From an uncultured Alphaproteobacteria bacterium (GTDB taxonomy: Bacteria > Pseudomonadota > Alphaproteobacteria > Rhizobiales > Aestuariivirgaceae): DNA of 40,033 nucleotides. A model generated the notes under the pieces. The model saw only the letters and a list, made by a program, of their open reading frames with translations, was not told the DNA's origin and made no database searches. The translations under genes were made by a program, and so were the position numbers. This document shows, one piece after another, positions 31,846 through 38,598 of this stretch (its first letter is position 1; the number at the start of each line of letters is the position of its first letter). Location of the stretch: the NCBI GenBank assembly GCA_937870685.1, contig CALMZX010000101.1, positions 1-40,033 of the forward strand, written 5' to 3'.

Positions 31846-32831
31846 CAGTTCAATCCTTCGGTTGACAGGGTGATCTTGATGCAGGCCTTGGGATCCTGCC
31901 CCAGTTCAAACCCCTTGACGGCATCGTTGAGAGAGAACTTGTGCGTCTGGATCGGTGACAGGTCGATGCCCGTGCGCTCCAGGAAGCGGATGGCGGCGGG
32001 CCAGACACCGGGCGACCCGATGCAGCCTCTCACCGTGAGGTTCTTCAACTGGATGAGCCCGAGGACCGATGGGATCTTCCTGCCGATGTTGATGCCGACC
32101 ATGGAGATGCGGCCATCATGGGCGACATAGTCGAAGACCGCTGCCAGGGAGGCATCGTGTCCGGCGCATTCCACGACGAGGTCGGCGCCCTTTCCGCCCG
32201 TCAGTTCGGCAATCTGCTCGGCGCCGCGGTCCGATGGGTCAATGGCCTCGGCCCCCAGCTTCTTGGCAACCTCGCGCCGCTTCGGGATCGGATCGGCCAC
32301 GATCACGCGCGCGCCCATGCCAAGTGCCGCTGCCGCCGAAACGAGGCCAATGGTGCCGCCACCAGACACGACAACCGTCTCAGAGGCGTTGGTTCCGCCG
32401 GAGCGAAGCACCGCGTAGTAGCCGCAGGTGAACGGTTCGATCAGCGAGCCGCGCATGTCATCAACCGAATCCGGCAGCTTGTGCAGCCAGTCCGGGTTGA
32501 CATTGAAATACTGCCGGTCGGCACCATCCATGGAGAAACCGAAATGATGCAGGCGCTCCGGTGTACGCACCACGCATTCACCGACCACGCGGTCACCCAC
32601 CTTGAAATTCTTCACCGCCTTGCCGACTTCGACGATTTCGCCGCACCATTCATGGCCCGGTATGACGGGGTAGGAGATCGGGATGATGTAGCGGCCTGCC
32701 AGAAGTTCATAGTCCGAGTGGCAGATGCCGATGGTGCGGGTGCGCACCAGCACTTCCGTGTCATTGATCGTGGGCATCGGCACATCGGCGATCACGGGCT
32801 TGTTCGGCGTTTCAAAAATCAGCGCTTTCAT
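31845..32831 (-). CDS. Zinc-type medium-chain alcohol dehydrogenase lacking the structural zinc lobe
   Basis: A 328-residue medium-chain dehydrogenase/reductase. Catalytic zinc ligands are present: Cys in GICHSDYELLAG (~37), the HE pair in PGHEW (~60) and Glu in IEPFTCG (~138). The Rossmann motif is VVSGGGTIGLVSAAAALG (~155-172). The four-cysteine structural zinc loop is absent and is replaced by ECVVRTPERLHHFGFSMDG. ATG 32831 has AGGAG nine bases upstream; a TTG at 32840 touches that site and is rejected. It sits between the Gfo/Idh gene (12 bp) and the PRISE gene (one-base overlap). Likely an NAD(P)-dependent oxidation of a polyol-like intermediate. Confidence 0.88.
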   Translation of the reverse strand: MKALIFETPNKPVIADVPMPTINDTEVLVRTRTIGICHSDYELLAGRYIIPISYPVIPGHEWCGEIVEVGKAVKNFKVGDRVVGECVVRTPERLHHFGFSMDGADRQYFNVNPDWLHKLPDSVDDMRGSLIEPFTCGYYAVLRSGGTNASETVVVSGGGTIGLVSAAAALGMGARVIVADPIPKRREVAKKLGAEAIDPSDRGAEQIAELTGGKGADLVVECAGHDASLAAVFDYVAHDGRISMVGINIGRKIPSVLGLIQLKNLTVRGCIGSPGVWPAAIRFLERTGIDLSPIQTHKFSLNDAVKGFELGQDPKACIKITLSTEGLN

Positions 32832-32843
32832 GGGGAGCAACTC

Positions 32844-33854
32844 CTAGAGTTTCACAACCGCGCCATCCCTGGCGGCGGACTTGATGATGGCTTCGAGAAT
32901 GGAGATATTGGTGACGAGGTCCTTGCCGCTGATCGGATAGGCGGCCTTGCGGCGCACGGCATGGGCAAAGGCCACGAGATTGTCCTTCACCGGTTCGGCA
33001 GGCGGAACCTCAGTGACGGTGATCGGGCCTCCCGCCATGGCGGAGGTGACAACCCAGCCTGCGGGCGATTCCACGTGGGCCTTGTCGCGGATTTCGATCC
33101 AGCCCTTGGAGCCGAAAACGGCAAAGCGCGAAATGAAGGGCATGGCGAGGGAGGCCGAAACATAGGCCGTACCGCCCTTCTTGAAGCGGATGTGGACACT
33201 CATGGTGTCGCCCTGCGGAATCTTGGACGAGAGTTTCTCGCAGGAGACACGCAGGTCGCGGGCCTCGCCGAGAAGCGCCGCGGCAAGGTCCGTCAGGTGG
33301 ATGCCCGTCGCGGTCATGCCGCCCACGGGTGCTTCCTTCTGGTTCAGGCGCCAGTTCTTCTTGTCGAGCGTGGTGAACTTGTCGTGGCTGAAGTTGCCTT
33401 CCACCTGCTGGATGCGGCCCAGTTCGCCGTTCCGTGCCATGGCAAGCATCCTTGCCACGGGCGGCTCCCAGCGGCGTTCGTGGCCCATGCCCAGCACCAG
33501 CCTGTTGCGGGCGCAGGCCTTGACGGCGGCTTCGGCACCCTTGCGGGTGAGCGCCAGCGGTTTCTCGCAGAAAATGTGTTTCTTCGCCGCCACTGCAAGG
33601 CGGATCTGCTCGGCATGCAGCGAATGAGGTGTGGCGAGGATCACTGCCTCAACACCGGGGTGGGCGAGCGCCTCACGCATGGTGGTGTAGTGCGCAAAGC
33701 CGTTTGTCTTGGCGAATTCCGCGCCCGCCGGGTTGGGTTCGGCGGCGCAGACGATGCGGATGTCATCGCCCGCCTTCTGCAGCACGGCGGTCATCTTCTT
33801 GCCCCACCAGCCCAGGCCGATCATCGCGACATTCACAGGACCTGACTTTGCCAT
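32844..33854 (-). CDS. Gfo/Idh/MocA-family oxidoreductase
   Basis: A 336-residue NAD(P)-dependent oxidoreductase of the glucose-fructose/inositol dehydrogenase family. The Rossmann motif is AMIGLGWWGKKM (~10-21). The family catalytic-site segment HIFCEKPLALT is near residues 93-103 with the conserved Lys. A second conserved region, GGMTATGIHLTDLAAALLG, is near 178-196 with the candidate catalytic His. The start at 33854 is shared with the upstream dehydrogenase stop (TGATG). Such enzymes act on cyclic polyols, aldoses or pseudosugars, so their presence here points to a cyclic or sugar-like substrate. Confidence 0.9.
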   Translation of the reverse strand: MAKSGPVNVAMIGLGWWGKKMTAVLQKAGDDIRIVCAAEPNPAGAEFAKTNGFAHYTTMREALAHPGVEAVILATPHSLHAEQIRLAVAAKKHIFCEKPLALTRKGAEAAVKACARNRLVLGMGHERRWEPPVARMLAMARNGELGRIQQVEGNFSHDKFTTLDKKNWRLNQKEAPVGGMTATGIHLTDLAAALLGEARDLRVSCEKLSSKIPQGDTMSVHIRFKKGGTAYVSASLAMPFISRFAVFGSKGWIEIRDKAHVESPAGWVVTSAMAGGPITVTEVPPAEPVKDNLVAFAHAVRRKAAYPISGKDLVTNISILEAIIKSAARDGAVVKL

Positions 33855-34921
33855 CACACGGTCACCAGGATTTTCATGTGGTTGACCGACTTGTCGAGCA
33901 GCGCGTCGAAGCCCTGCTTCACCACATGGTCGGCGGAGATGTTGGCCGTCACAATCTTCTCGATGGGGAAGATGCCGGCCTCGACCATGCGGATGATGCG
34001 CGGCCAGCACTGCACGGGATAACACCAGGTGGCTTCCAGGGTGATGTCCTTCAGCGCCCAGAGCATGGCATCAATGGCGGCGGGCTTCATGTGAAGGCCG
34101 GTCTGCACGACCTTGCCCTGGCGGCGCACTGCGGCCGCGCAGGTGTTCAGGCTTGCTTCCAGCCCGACGCATTCAATGGCGACATCGACGCCGACACCTT
34201 CTTCGGTCATGGAGCGGATCACCCCGGCGACGTTCTCCGCCGCGGGATCGATGACAATCGCGGAGGGCACCAATTCCTTCGCCATCTTGCGGCGGAATGC
34301 GTTGGGTTCAGAAACAAAAATCTGGCCCGCGCCCGCGGCCTTCACGGCCAGCAGGGTGAGCGCGCCAATCGGCCCGACGCCGGAGACAAGCACAGTCGAG
34401 CCGGACTGCACGCCGCCACGGTCTGCGGCGTAGACTGCAACCGCGGCAGGCTCGATCATGGCGCCCTGCAGGTCGCTGACACCCTTCGGCAGCACCGCCA
34501 CGTTGTAGTCATTGACGACGGCGTATTCGCTCATGCCGCCCCAGGCCCAGCTCAGGCCGACACAACCCATTTTTTCGCTGAGGTGATAGAGGCCGCGGCG
34601 GCCATAGTAGTCGTCGCGTGGCGAAATCAGCGGCTGGATGGAGACCCGGTCGCCGACCTTGACGTTCTCCACGGCAGCGCCCGTGTCGGCGACGATGGCG
34701 CTGAACTCATGACCCAGGATCTGCGGATTGGTTGCTCCGGTGTAGACATGTGGCGTCTGCGGCGTGACGATGGGGCCCGCGATGTACTCGTGCAGGTCAG
34801 TGCCGCAGATGCCGGTGACCAGCGGCTTGATCAGCACATCGTTGGGGCCGAGCCTTTTTGATGGTGCAGGCACATCCTCGACGCGGATGTCCTTTGCAGC
34901 GTGAAACCGCACGGCCTTCAT
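33854..34921 (-). CDS. Zinc-type alcohol dehydrogenase, (R,R)-butanediol/polyol dehydrogenase-like, altered structural-zinc loop
   Basis: A 355-residue medium-chain dehydrogenase most like 2,3-butanediol and sorbitol dehydrogenases. Catalytic zinc ligands: Cys39 in GICGTDLHEYIAGP, His in LGHEFS (~70) and Glu in IEPAAVA (~158). NAD site: LVSGVGPIGALTLLAVKAAGAG (~174-195). The loop that normally holds four structural-zinc cysteines is replaced by PLISPRDDYYGRRGLYHLSEKMGC, so only one cysteine remains. GAGGAAAA precedes the ATG at a good distance. It is the first long gene of the minus-strand operon and overlaps the end of a 38-codon reading frame (ATGA). Substrate inferred only at class level. 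Confidence 0.9.
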   Translation of the reverse strand: MKAVRFHAAKDIRVEDVPAPSKRLGPNDVLIKPLVTGICGTDLHEYIAGPIVTPQTPHVYTGATNPQILGHEFSAIVADTGAAVENVKVGDRVSIQPLISPRDDYYGRRGLYHLSEKMGCVGLSWAWGGMSEYAVVNDYNVAVLPKGVSDLQGAMIEPAAVAVYAADRGGVQSGSTVLVSGVGPIGALTLLAVKAAGAGQIFVSEPNAFRRKMAKELVPSAIVIDPAAENVAGVIRSMTEEGVGVDVAIECVGLEASLNTCAAAVRRQGKVVQTGLHMKPAAIDAMLWALKDITLEATWCYPVQCWPRIIRMVEAGIFPIEKIVTANISADHVVKQGFDALLDKSVNHMKILVTV

Positions 34922-35034
34922 GATGATTTTTCCTCGTTTGCATGGGAGACGTCCGCCTGGGCGACGCCAACGGTGTGGTTGCCGGGCAGCCCGATACCGG
35001 CAGACGCAACTCTTTCCTGCACATTGCCAGTCAC
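34918..35034 (-). CDS. Possible 38-residue leader peptide coupled to the first dehydrogenase
   Basis: A GTG at 35034 preceded six bases earlier by a perfect Shine-Dalgarno stretch AGGGAGGAAG (35050-35041) opens a 38-codon frame. Its TGA overlaps the ATG of the dehydrogenase at 34921 (ATGA). The peptide (VTGNVQERVASAGIGLPGNH and so on, ending NEEKSS) has no signal or motif that I recognise. Strong ribosome binding site plus coupling suggests it is translated. It may be a leader peptide, a microprotein, or the remnant of a larger gene. The frame is open further upstream to 35103, but no comparable ribosome binding site is there. Confidence 0.45.
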   Translation of the reverse strand: MTGNVQERVASAGIGLPGNHTVGVAQADVSHANEEKSS

Positions 35035-35351
35035 GTTGCGCTTCCTCCCTTTGGTGAACGCAGCAGCACCACAGACCCGCTCAGGCGAGCTCTTCGTTGC
35101 CAATCATCCTAACCAAGCGGGTTCAGGAGCAACGCTATAAAATTCTCATTTTGATAATTTTTGATCGGAGGCCGCGCGGGCTTTGCAGGCACACTGGCTC
35201 CAACAAGAAAACTGAACCCAGTCCCGGGAGGACATCTTGCAATCTGCCGAAGGCTTGTGTGAGTTGTGCCTCACTGCATCTGCAACCACCCGGGCCGCGA
35301 GGTTTGATCCACGCGGCTTTTCCCAGACGACACAAGATCTTCGGTGAGTGC
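34922..35351. promoter_or_regulatory. Divergent intergenic control region between the two catabolic operons
   Basis: This 430-bp gap separates the minus-strand dehydrogenase/transport operon from the plus-strand E1-E2 operon, so it must hold both promoters. Its minus-side half contains the candidate 38-codon frame. Its centre has an AT-rich patch (35131-35165) unlike the GC-rich surroundings, with a -10-like TATAAA at 35136-35141 on the plus strand and a TTTTGAT direct repeat. I could not place confident -35/-10 pairs for either direction. GGTGAG just before the ATG at 35352 is the probable ribosome binding site of the E1 alpha gene. Confidence 0.5.
35149..35165 (+). repeat. TTTTGAT direct repeat with 10-bp period, candidate regulator site
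   Basis: TTTTGAT occurs at 35149-35155 and again at 35159-35165, one helical turn apart, inside the AT-rich patch of the divergent control region. The half-site shares TTGAT with the inverted repeat next to the winged-helix/solute-binding regulator (23519-23546). A common regulator is possible but unproven. Confidence 0.35.
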
Positions 35352-36362
35352 ATGGCTTCACTTCAATCCAAAGAGAACGACGACATCGGCCACGAGACGC
35401 GCCGCGAACTCTACCGGCTGCAGATCGAGATCCGCGACGCTGAGAAGCGCGCCTATGACCTGTTCCTGCAGAACCTGATCAAGGGCACGAGCCATCTCTC
35501 GCTCGGGCAGGAAGCCGTGGCCGCAGGTTTTGGCGTTGCCATGAAGACGGGCGACAAGACCTTCTGCACCTATCGCGGCCACGCCCACACGCTGGCGCGC
35601 GGTGCCCCGGTCGAGGGTGTGCTCGGGGAATTGATGTTGCGCGACAACGGCTTGATGCGCGGCAAGGGTGGCTCCATGCATCTCACCTCCGCCGAACACG
35701 GCGTCATGGGCTCCTACGCCATTATCGGCGCCCATCTCTGCATCGCCTGCGGTTCCGCCTGGCGGGCGCAGTATCTCGGTGAAAAGGATGTGACCGTCTG
35801 CTTCTTTGGCGATGGCACCACCAACATCGGCGCCTTCCACGAAGCCCTCAATTTCGCCGCCATCTGGAAACTGCCTGTTGTGTTCGTCTGCGAGAACAAC
35901 CTCTACATGGAATATACGCCGATCGGCGACGTGACGGCGGTGCAGCATCCGGCCGCCGACCGCGCCGCGGCCTATGGCCTGCCGCGTATCCTGATCGACG
36001 GCAACGATGCAGACGCCGTGTTCCGTACCGCCCGCGAGGCCATCGCCAAGGCGCGTGACGGAGGCGGACCGTCACTGGTCGAATGCCTGACCTACCGCCA
36101 TTCCGGCCATTCCCGTGCCGACCCCGGCAAGTACCGGCCGCCCGGCGAGCTGGAGCGCTGGCTGGAGCGCGACCCGATCAAGATCTACAGGCAGCGGCTT
36201 CAGGAGTTCGGTTTCACACAGGAACAGATCGACGCCGTTGACGCGGAAAGCAAACGCAAGGTGGAAGAGGCAACCACGGCCTGCAAGGCAGCGCCGCAGG
36301 CACCGCCTGAATTGCTGACGGCAGATGTCTATGCCGATGGAGGCTGGGCATGGCGGAACTGA
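35352..36362 (+). CDS. TPP-dependent dehydrogenase E1 alpha subunit (acetoin/pyruvate dehydrogenase-like)
   Basis: A 336-residue E1 alpha subunit of a 2-oxo-acid/acetoin dehydrogenase complex. It has TYRGHAHTLARGAPVEGVLGELMLR near 77-100, the RGKGGSMHL segment (~107-115), and the thiamine diphosphate/Mg motif GDGTTNIGAFHEALNFAA...CENN starting at residue 153. Length and the GKGGSMH type fit AcoA-like and PDHA-like proteins. The start at 35352 follows GGTGAG. A longer in-frame opening upstream has no ribosome binding site and odd composition. It overlaps the E1 beta gene by 13 bases. Acetoin versus a branched or modified 2-oxo acid as substrate cannot be decided from sequence, but the butanediol-dehydrogenase-like gene opposite favours an acetoin-like compound. 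Confidence 0.9.
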   Translation: MASLQSKENDDIGHETRRELYRLQIEIRDAEKRAYDLFLQNLIKGTSHLSLGQEAVAAGFGVAMKTGDKTFCTYRGHAHTLARGAPVEGVLGELMLRDNGLMRGKGGSMHLTSAEHGVMGSYAIIGAHLCIACGSAWRAQYLGEKDVTVCFFGDGTTNIGAFHEALNFAAIWKLPVVFVCENNLYMEYTPIGDVTAVQHPAADRAAAYGLPRILIDGNDADAVFRTAREAIAKARDGGGPSLVECLTYRHSGHSRADPGKYRPPGELERWLERDPIKIYRQRLQEFGFTQEQIDAVDAESKRKVEEATTACKAAPQAPPELLTADVYADGGWAWRN

Positions 36363-37330
36363 GCTACCGTGACGCGGTGATCCGGGCGATCTCGCAGGAA
36401 ATGCGCCGCGACAACAACGTCGTGTTCCTCGGTGAGGACGTGGCCAAGGCCGGCGGCGTGTTCAAGGCAACCGTCGGGCTCTACGAGGAGTTTGGACCGC
36501 TGCGCGTGCGCGACACGCCGATCTCCGAGCAGGCCATCCTTGGTGCTGCCATGGGTGCGGCCATGACCGGGCTTCGCCCCATCGCCGAACTGATGTTTTC
36601 GGATTTTGCGGCGGTGTGCTTCGACTTCATCGCCAACGAAATGCCGAAGCTCGCCTACATGACCAACGGCCAGCTCACCTGTCCGCTCGTCATCCGCACC
36701 GGCAATGGCGCAGGCGTGCGCTTCGGCGCGCAGCATTCGCAATCGATTGAAAACTGGACAATGATGATCCCCGGCCTCAAGGTCGTTGCACCATCGTCGC
36801 CCGTCGACGTGATCGGACTTTTTGCAGCGGCGGTGCGCGACAACAACCCCGTGATCTTCCATGAACACAAGGCCCTTTATGCCACAAAGGGTGAGGTTCC
36901 TGACGGCGAGATCGTGGACACGCTGGGCACGGCAAAGATCCTGCGGCCCGGCAAGGACTGCACCATCCTGGCGCTGGCGCTGATGGTGCCGCGTGCCATG
37001 GAAGCGGCGGACATCCTGGCCCGCGAGCATGGCATCGACGCGGAGGTCATCGACGTGCGGTCGCTCGTCCCGCTTGATACCCAGACGATTCTCGGTTCCG
37101 TGGCGAGAACGGGCCGGCTGTTCACGGTGGAAGAAAACCCGCGTCTGCTGGGCTGGGGTGCGGAGATCGCCTCCATCGTGGCGGACGAAGCCTTCTGGGA
37201 CCTGGACGGGCCCATCGTGCGCATCACCACTCCGCACATTCCGCTGCCTGCTGCCGATCATCTTGAAGACCTTGCACTGCCCAACGCCGCACGCATCGTC
37301 GACAGGATCTCGCGCGTGATGAACGGGTAG
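36350..37330 (+). CDS. TPP-dependent dehydrogenase E1 beta subunit (acetoin/pyruvate dehydrogenase-like)
   Basis: A 326-residue E1 beta (transketolase-fold) subunit. It has SYRDAVIRAISQEMRRDNNVVFLGEDV (~4-30), which holds the conserved active-site Glu of GED, then FGPLRVRDTPISEQAILGAAMGAAMTGLRPI, RTGNGAGVRFGAQHSQS (~119-135) and the C-terminal transketolase domain with IDVRSLVPLDTQTIL (~237-251). GGAGG lies about six bases before the ATG, and the start overlaps the E1 alpha gene, ensuring balanced alpha2beta2 assembly. It acts with E1 alpha and the E2 protein encoded next. Confidence 0.91.
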   Translation: MAELSYRDAVIRAISQEMRRDNNVVFLGEDVAKAGGVFKATVGLYEEFGPLRVRDTPISEQAILGAAMGAAMTGLRPIAELMFSDFAAVCFDFIANEMPKLAYMTNGQLTCPLVIRTGNGAGVRFGAQHSQSIENWTMMIPGLKVVAPSSPVDVIGLFAAAVRDNNPVIFHEHKALYATKGEVPDGEIVDTLGTAKILRPGKDCTILALALMVPRAMEAADILAREHGIDAEVIDVRSLVPLDTQTILGSVARTGRLFTVEENPRLLGWGAEIASIVADEAFWDLDGPIVRITTPHIPLPAADHLEDLALPNAARIVDRISRVMNG

Positions 37331-37334
37331 CGCC

Positions 37335-38579
37335 ATGGCCGACGCCATCATCATGCCGCAGCTGGGCGAAACAGTTGCCGAGGGCAAGATCCTCATCTGG
37401 TACAAGGCTGTGGGCGACGACGTGAAGGTCGGCGACAAGCTGTTCGAGGTGGAAACCGACAAGGTCACCGTCGAGGTCGAAGCCATTGCGGCCGGCAAGC
37501 TCAGTGAAATCAGGGTGGGCGCAGGCGTCTCAGCCAAGGTCGGCGTCACGGTTGCCGTGCTCGGCGGAGAGGCGGCGGTGGCGTCGCCACCACAAGCGGC
37601 TCCCAAAGCCGCTTCTCCTGCCATTTCCGCGTTTGAGGAAGTGCGCACGCCCCTTGCCCGCCATGGCAAGGCCAAGACGGCTGAAGGACTGGCGATTTCT
37701 CCGCTGGCCCGGCGGCTCATGGCCGAACGCAACGTCCCGCTGGAGGGGATTGCGGCCCATGCCGCTGCCCAGGGCCTGCGGCGCGTGGGCGAGAAGGACG
37801 TGCGCGCGGCGCTGGCCAATGGTGGCGTGGCACAGGCGATGCCAACGGCCGTCCAGCCGGCGGTTCAGGGCGGCATACCTCTCTCATCCATCCGCCAGAA
37901 GACGGCGGCGCGCCTTGCGGATAACTGGCGCAACATCCCCCATGTGTTCCAGACGATCGAGGCCGACTTCACCAACGTCGACCGCACCCGCCTCGCCGCA
38001 AGAGACGCCTTCAAGCAGGCTCACGGAGTCTCGCTCACCTACCTGCCATTCATCGCGCGGGCGGTGTGCCTGGCACTCCGGGATTTCCCCAACATCAATG
38101 CCTTCTTCGACGGCAAGTCCCTGGGCGTGCGAAGGGACATCAACCTCGGTATCGCCATCGACCTCTCGCACAACGGTCTGGTCGTGCCCGTGGTGAAGCA
38201 GGCCGGCGACCTTACCGCCGAGGGGCTGGCCAAGGCCATCGCGCGGCTCACCGAAAAGGCGCGCGCCAACAAGCTGACCGCCGACGACCTGAGTGGCGGC
38301 ACATATTCCATCACCAACAATGGCGCCTTCGGGACGCTCTTCACCTCGCCCATCATCAATGCGCCCCAGGTTGCCATTCTCTCGACCGATGCCATCCGCA
38401 AGCGCCCGGTGGTGGTGTCCACGGCAGAGGGCGACTTCATCGCGGCGCGGACCACGGGGATCCTCGGACAGAGCTTCGACCACCGCGCCTTCGACGGGGC
38501 CTATGCCGCCTCGTTCCTGTCGCGGCTGAAGCAAGTCATCGAAACACACAACTGGTCAACGGAAACCGGCGGACACTAG
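37335..38579 (+). CDS. Dihydrolipoamide acyltransferase E2 component
   Basis: A 414-residue E2 protein. It has one N-terminal lipoyl domain with the lipoyl Lys43 in ETDKVTVEVEA, a linker rich in Ala/Pro, a peripheral-subunit-binding domain (ISPLARRLMAERNVPLEGIAAHAAAQGLRRVGEKDV, ~117-155), and a C-terminal acyltransferase domain with the catalytic HRAFDG near residue 383. It transfers the acyl group from E1 to CoA. The gene begins 4 bp after the E1 beta stop. No E3 (lipoamide dehydrogenase) gene is in the window, so E3 is probably borrowed from another complex or encoded beyond the right edge. Confidence 0.92.
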   Translation: MADAIIMPQLGETVAEGKILIWYKAVGDDVKVGDKLFEVETDKVTVEVEAIAAGKLSEIRVGAGVSAKVGVTVAVLGGEAAVASPPQAAPKAASPAISAFEEVRTPLARHGKAKTAEGLAISPLARRLMAERNVPLEGIAAHAAAQGLRRVGEKDVRAALANGGVAQAMPTAVQPAVQGGIPLSSIRQKTAARLADNWRNIPHVFQTIEADFTNVDRTRLAARDAFKQAHGVSLTYLPFIARAVCLALRDFPNINAFFDGKSLGVRRDINLGIAIDLSHNGLVVPVVKQAGDLTAEGLAKAIARLTEKARANKLTADDLSGGTYSITNNGAFGTLFTSPIINAPQVAILSTDAIRKRPVVVSTAEGDFIAARTTGILGQSFDHRAFDGAYAASFLSRLKQVIETHNWSTETGGH

Positions 38580-38598
38580 TCTCCAAGCGGAGGAAGAC

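Noticed and set aside
29774-35034. Idea that the plus-strand frames in this interval encode additional proteins
   Set aside because: All are opposite minus-strand genes that have clear family motifs and tight start/stop overlaps; none has a ribosome binding site or recognisable domain.
35305-35327. TGATCC at 35305-35310 upstream of the E1 alpha gene, resembling the -35 of the stress sigma factor
   Set aside because: Seventeen bases downstream there is CGACAC instead of CGTA, so the -10 does not match. A single hexamer occurs by chance too often to call a promoter.
35097-35351. In-frame extension upstream of the E1 alpha start, and small plus-strand frames in the intergenic region
   Set aside because: There is no ribosome binding site near 35097, the composition is unlike the rest of the protein, and E1 alpha family members begin near the chosen ATG.
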